From NCBI GenBank assembly GCA_045542115.1, contig JAZQKK010000030.1, forward strand, positions 1 through 64,000: a stretch of DNA of 64,000 nt, given 5' to 3'. Shown here in pieces: positions 61,263 through 64,000 of the stretch. The notes under the pieces are model-generated. The model was given only the letters and a program-made list of their open reading frames with translations, did not search any database and had not been told where the DNA came from. The DNA is from RGIG995 sp045542115. Its GTDB lineage: Bacteria; Bacillota; Clostridia; Oscillospirales; UBA644. Position 1 is the stretch's first letter. Every line of letters starts with the position of its first letter. A program made the position numbers and the translations under genes.

Positions 61263-61310
61263 ATTTTTATAAAAAAAGACCTGATTTGTTTTTTAGGCAA
61301 ATCAAGTCTT
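61263..61310 (-). terminator. Terminator of tRNA-Leu
   Basis: Reverse strand AAAGACTTGATTTG/CAAATCAGGTCTTT with one G:T pair, then TTTT. Confidence 0.88.
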
Positions 61311-61311
61311 T

Positions 61312-61398
61312 TGGTGCCGGTGGTGGGGGTCGAACCCACACGGTATCGCTACCACGGGATTTTGAGTCCCGCACGTCTGCCAATTCCATCACACCGGC
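61312..61398 (-). tRNA. tRNA-Leu (CAA)
   Basis: Class II tRNA with variable arm. Acceptor GCCGGTG/CACCGGC, discriminator A, encoded CCA. Stem CGGGA/TCCCG around CTCAAAA gives CAA, reading TTG codons. T-arm GTGGG-TTCGACC-CCCAC intact. Confidence 0.96.
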
Positions 61399-61414
61399 GA
61401 AGTTAACGGAGATA

Positions 61415-61443
61415 AGTATACCACATTTTTTTTCATTTGTCAA
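61415..61443 (-). promoter_or_regulatory. Promoter of tRNA-Leu
   Basis: Reverse strand TTGACA (61438-61443), 17 bases, TATACT (61415-61420). Confidence 0.88.
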
Positions 61444-61472
61444 GAGGTTTTCGATTCTTTTTTTCGATTTTA

Positions 61473-61501
61473 TTGACTTTTTTTTCACAATGTGTTATAA
61501 T
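61473..61501 (+). promoter_or_regulatory. Promoter of glycerate kinase gene
   Basis: TTGACT (61473-61478), 17 bases, TATAAT (61496-61501), back-to-back with the tRNA-Leu promoter. Confidence 0.88.
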
Positions 61502-61544
61502 AAATAAAAATTTCTTCCTCACGTAGAGCGAAAATGAGGTTTGT

Positions 61545-62681
61545 ATGAACATTTTGGTTGCGATGGATTCTTTTAAGGGGAGTCTTACCTCTCCCCGGGC
61601 TTGCGACGCGGTTCAACGGGGTTTTTCCCATCTTCCCGACGCGTCTCTCGTCTGCGTTCCGATGGCGGACGGGGGAGAAGGGACGGCGGAATGTCTTGCG
61701 GTTGCCTGCGGCGGCCGGATGGTGTGGGAGACGGTCCCCGATTTATTTGGACGAACAAAACTGTGCGGATACGGATTGATTGACGGGGAGAATTGTGCCG
61801 TAATAGAAACGGCAATGGCCGCCGGAATTGCCGATTTAAAGCCCGACGAGAGAAACGTACTGAAAGCCTCGACGTTTGGTGTCGGAGTACAGATCCGCAA
61901 CGCCTTGAACCGAGATTGTAAAAAGATTATCGTTTGTTTGGGCGGAAGTGCTACCACCGACGGCGGTATGGGTGCGTTGCAGGCACTCGGCGTCCGTTTT
62001 TATGACAAAACCGATGCTCTGATTCCCGACGGTGCCGGAGGGGAATGGCTTTTGAAGGTTGCTCGGGCGGATGCTTCCGGATTGGTACCGTTGTCCGGCG
62101 TTGAAATTCTGTACGCCTGCGACGTGACCAATCCCCTATACGGAAAAACCGGCGCGGCCCACGTGTACGGACCTCAAAAAGGGGCGGATGAAGAGACGGT
62201 GCTTTTACTGGACGAAGGTTTGAAGAATTATGCCCGTATCCTTGCCGAAACTTTTGGAAAAGACATTTCGCTCGTTCCCGGTTCCGGGGCGGCGGGAGGA
62301 CTGTGCGGCGGCCTTTTGGCGGGGCTGGGCGGCACAGTGCGGAGCGGATACGATATTTTGTCTGATGCCGCACGATTGGAAGAAAAGATTGCACAAGCGG
62401 ATTTGGTGATTACCGGTGAGGGGAAGACCGACGGTCAGACCGTGTTTGGGAAATTGCCTTGCAAGGTGGGAGAAACCGCAAAAAAGCACGGCGTTCCCGC
62501 CCTCGTTTTAAGCGGAAGCGTCCTTTCGTCTGCCCGGGATTTGTATCCCAAAGGAATCGTTGCGGTATTTGACTGTGTTCCGGCTCCGATGCCTCTTTTA
62601 CAAGTAATGGAAAATGCAGAGCAGGCTCTGGAATTTGCCACGGAAAATCTGGCGAGACTCCTTGCTGCAATAAAAAAATAA
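61545..62681 (+). CDS. Glycerate kinase, type 1
   Basis: 378 residues of the GarK/GlxK family. DSFKGSLTSPRACDAVQRGF, MADGGEGTAECL, CLGGSATTDGGMGALQALG and GEGKTDGQTVFGKLP are all present. It phosphorylates glycerate to a phosphoglycerate, leading to glycolysis. GAGG precedes the ATG; monocistronic with a strong terminator. Confidence 0.95.
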   Translation: MNILVAMDSFKGSLTSPRACDAVQRGFSHLPDASLVCVPMADGGEGTAECLAVACGGRMVWETVPDLFGRTKLCGYGLIDGENCAVIETAMAAGIADLKPDERNVLKASTFGVGVQIRNALNRDCKKIIVCLGGSATTDGGMGALQALGVRFYDKTDALIPDGAGGEWLLKVARADASGLVPLSGVEILYACDVTNPLYGKTGAAHVYGPQKGADEETVLLLDEGLKNYARILAETFGKDISLVPGSGAAGGLCGGLLAGLGGTVRSGYDILSDAARLEEKIAQADLVITGEGKTDGQTVFGKLPCKVGETAKKHGVPALVLSGSVLSSARDLYPKGIVAVFDCVPAPMPLLQVMENAEQALEFATENLARLLAAIKK

Positions 62682-62695
62682 TTTTTATAACAAGT

Positions 62696-62732
62696 AAAAG
62701 GACAGAATGTAGAATCGTTCTGTCCTTTTTTA
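62696..62732 (+). terminator. Terminator of glycerate kinase gene
   Basis: AAAAGGACAGAA/TTCTGTCCTTTT, then TTT. Confidence 0.9.
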
Positions 62733-62818
62733 TACACATATTTTATTGCTCCGCGTCATATCTTGTCCCAGGGATGTCCCCAAGACGTCCCGGCTGAACA
62801 GAAAGGACGAAGAGAACG

Positions 62819-63376
62819 ATGAAATCAAAAATTACTTTTATAGCAGGGGCAGTAACGGTCTTTGTCGGATATCTTTCCGGAATCCTTACGGTTTTACTCC
62901 AAGGAAACGTGGACGGCGACCTGGTCCGGCGATATTTGTCCGCCGAATTGGGAACCGATTGGCTCCGCGCCTTCGAGACCGGACCGTTGTACGTTCTTCT
63001 CGTGTTTTTTTGCGGTGTTTTTCTGTTTGGCTGGTTGGCGGCGTTTCCGCTGGTGTTTTATAAATCTTACGGCTTGGGATATTCCGCCGGGTTGCTGTTA
63101 GCGGTTTACGGGGCAAAGGGCTTTTTGCCCTTAGGACTTTGTCTCTTTCCCTCGGGAGCGGCGGAATGTCTTCTTTTGATCCGGGCAGCCAGGGATGCTG
63201 TCCCTCAATCTTATGCCTTATTTCGAGGGCTTCAAGGAGATTCTACTCTTTTTTTTGCGGGATTAAAAGGATACTTGCTTCGTTCCTTGGTAATTATTCA
63301 ATGTTCCTCTTTTGTCTTGCTTTGGGATTTGTTTTTGTCCCCATTGATTCTGTCCGGGATTCGGGATATGTTATAA
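62819..63376 (+). CDS. SpoIIM-like membrane protein
   Basis: 185 residues, about five helices. FFCGVFLFGWLAAFPLVFYKSYGLGYSAGLLLAVYGAKGFLPLGLCLFPSGAAECLLLIRAA matches the SpoIIM/stage II sporulation M pattern (glycine-rich helix pair with FPxxxxE/A). SpoIIM guides the peptidoglycan-degrading SpoIID/SpoIIP during engulfment. The partners are not in the window, and the match rests on pattern only. AGGACG before ATG 62819. Confidence 0.6.
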   Translation: MKSKITFIAGAVTVFVGYLSGILTVLLQGNVDGDLVRRYLSAELGTDWLRAFETGPLYVLLVFFCGVFLFGWLAAFPLVFYKSYGLGYSAGLLLAVYGAKGFLPLGLCLFPSGAAECLLLIRAARDAVPQSYALFRGLQGDSTLFFAGLKGYLLRSLVIIQCSSFVLLWDLFLSPLILSGIRDML

Positions 63377-63410
63377 AATCGGAAAATTCGGTACAATTTC
63401 CAACCATTGC

Positions 63411-63439
63411 TTGACAGTTGCCTCTGAATTTGTTATAAT
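63411..63439 (+). promoter_or_regulatory. Promoter of yesL-like gene
   Basis: TTGACA (63411-63416), 17 bases, TATAAT (63434-63439). Confidence 0.9.
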
Positions 63440-63468
63440 AGGGAAAACACAAATTCGGAGGTGCGGTT

Positions 63469-64000
63469 TTGGGCGTCTTTTTTAATTTTAATAAAGAGGG
63501 CAAAGGTGTTACCAAGCAAGAGGTAGCGGCGGAAAGCCCGATAAAACGGTTTTTTGTGGAGTTTCTCCATCGGTTCTGGCAGTTGGTCCTGCTGAACCTC
63601 CTTTATATTTTGGCCTGTATCCCCATCATCACGATAGGTCCCGCTACGGCGGCGATGAACTACGTTTGCCGGAATTTTTCTCAGGCAAAGCCGGTGTTTT
63701 TCTTTTCCGATTTTATTGAGAAATGCAAAGAACATTTCAAACAGGGCGTCATCGTTTGGCTGATTCAGTTGGGTGTGGGTGCACTTTTGACCGGTTCCTT
63801 CCTTAGTTGGACCGACAGTGCTTTTAACGTGTCTTCCACCTTCCGCACGGTGGCGGTTATCGTTATTTTTATTTTCGGATACTTACTGCTCTTCGGTTCG
63901 TTTTACATCTATCCGATGATGGTTTCCTTTGACCTTTCGGTAAAACAGTTGATTCGCAACAGTGTTATTTTGGCTTTGACTCAACTTTGGCGAAATCTTG
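63469..64000 (+). CDS. YesL/DUF624 family membrane protein, cut by window end
   Basis: 177 residues visible. LLNLLYILACIPIITIGPATAAMNYVCRNF is the DUF624 signature (LxNLLWLLxxLPIITIGPATAA). Three further helices follow before the edge. YesL-type proteins are small membrane proteins of unknown role, often near carbohydrate uptake genes. The start is TTG 63469, seven bases after GGAGG (63457-63461), downstream of a perfect promoter. No ATG is available in frame nearby. Confidence 0.85.
   Translation, partial: MGVFFNFNKEGKGVTKQEVAAESPIKRFFVEFLHRFWQLVLLNLLYILACIPIITIGPATAAMNYVCRNFSQAKPVFFFSDFIEKCKEHFKQGVIVWLIQLGVGALLTGSFLSWTDSAFNVSSTFRTVAVIVIFIFGYLLLFGSFYIYPMMVSFDLSVKQLIRNSVILALTQLWRNL

Overview
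The window looks like a chromosomal segment of a Gram-positive anaerobe of the class Clostridia, probably an uncultured gut-type lineage. The evidence is strong AGGAGG-type ribosome binding sites, frequent TTG starts, sigma-A promoters that almost all have a 17-base spacer, a cyclic-di-AMP receptor (darA), YlmH, YerB (DUF3048), a YesL-like protein and a SpoIIM-like protein. Base composition is moderate, except for an AT-rich first 3 kb and an AT-rich polymerase gene near 18.5-19.8 kb. I cannot name the species.

Layout. 1-3.1 kb: a tRNA cluster (Gln, an aberrant Thr, Tyr) and its terminator, then an AT-rich segment with a DMT permease and an alpha/beta hydrolase. The segment is flanked by a diverged duplication of the tRNA-terminator region and also holds a MITE-like element. 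3.2-8.2 kb: TauE-type permease, PnuC-like vitamin transporter behind an attenuator-like leader, and an operon rsmE - RsmF-type methyltransferase - mtlD. 8.3-24.0 kb: a 13-gene surface polysaccharide operon read from one promoter. It contains CapE/CapF/CapG (UDP-N-acetyl-L-fucosamine), two GT4 glycosyltransferases, two acyltransferases, a TagB/TagF-like polyol-phosphate transferase with an IspD/TarI-like cytidylyltransferase, Wzy-like polymerase, Wzx flippase, a WbpG-like amidotransferase and a WcaJ-like initiating transferase.

24-34 kb: CPBP protease, PHP phosphoesterase, a zinc-ribbon ABC exporter with DUF1854 partner, darA, then a small siroheme reductase co-transcribed with a FecBCD-type uptake system, and an MFS carrier. 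34-41 kb: YerB lipoprotein and MATE pump (reverse strand), then a MarR-controlled heterodimeric ABC drug exporter with a perfect palindrome at the promoter. 41-46 kb: pyruvate kinase followed by a single protein joining class I mannose-6-phosphate isomerase to a ROK sugar kinase, then a CPA2-type antiporter and tRNA-Arg. 46-51 kb: potABCD polyamine uptake with a long PotA and a PotD that ends in a membrane helix. 51-64 kb: ylmH-prfA-HAD operon, DUF4091 protein, a 1001-residue MacB-like ABC protein, PHP phosphatase, transglutaminase lipoprotein, tRNA-Leu, glycerate kinase, SpoIIM-like protein and a truncated YesL/DUF624 gene at the right edge.

The most distinctive items are the isomerase-kinase fusion, the zinc-ribbon ABC/DUF1854 pair, the siroheme reductase/FecBCD operon, the WbpG homologue without HisH/HisF partners, and the pnuC leader. 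No CRISPR array, prophage or intact insertion sequence was seen. Starts and functions were judged by reading motifs and ribosome binding sites; no similarity search was run.
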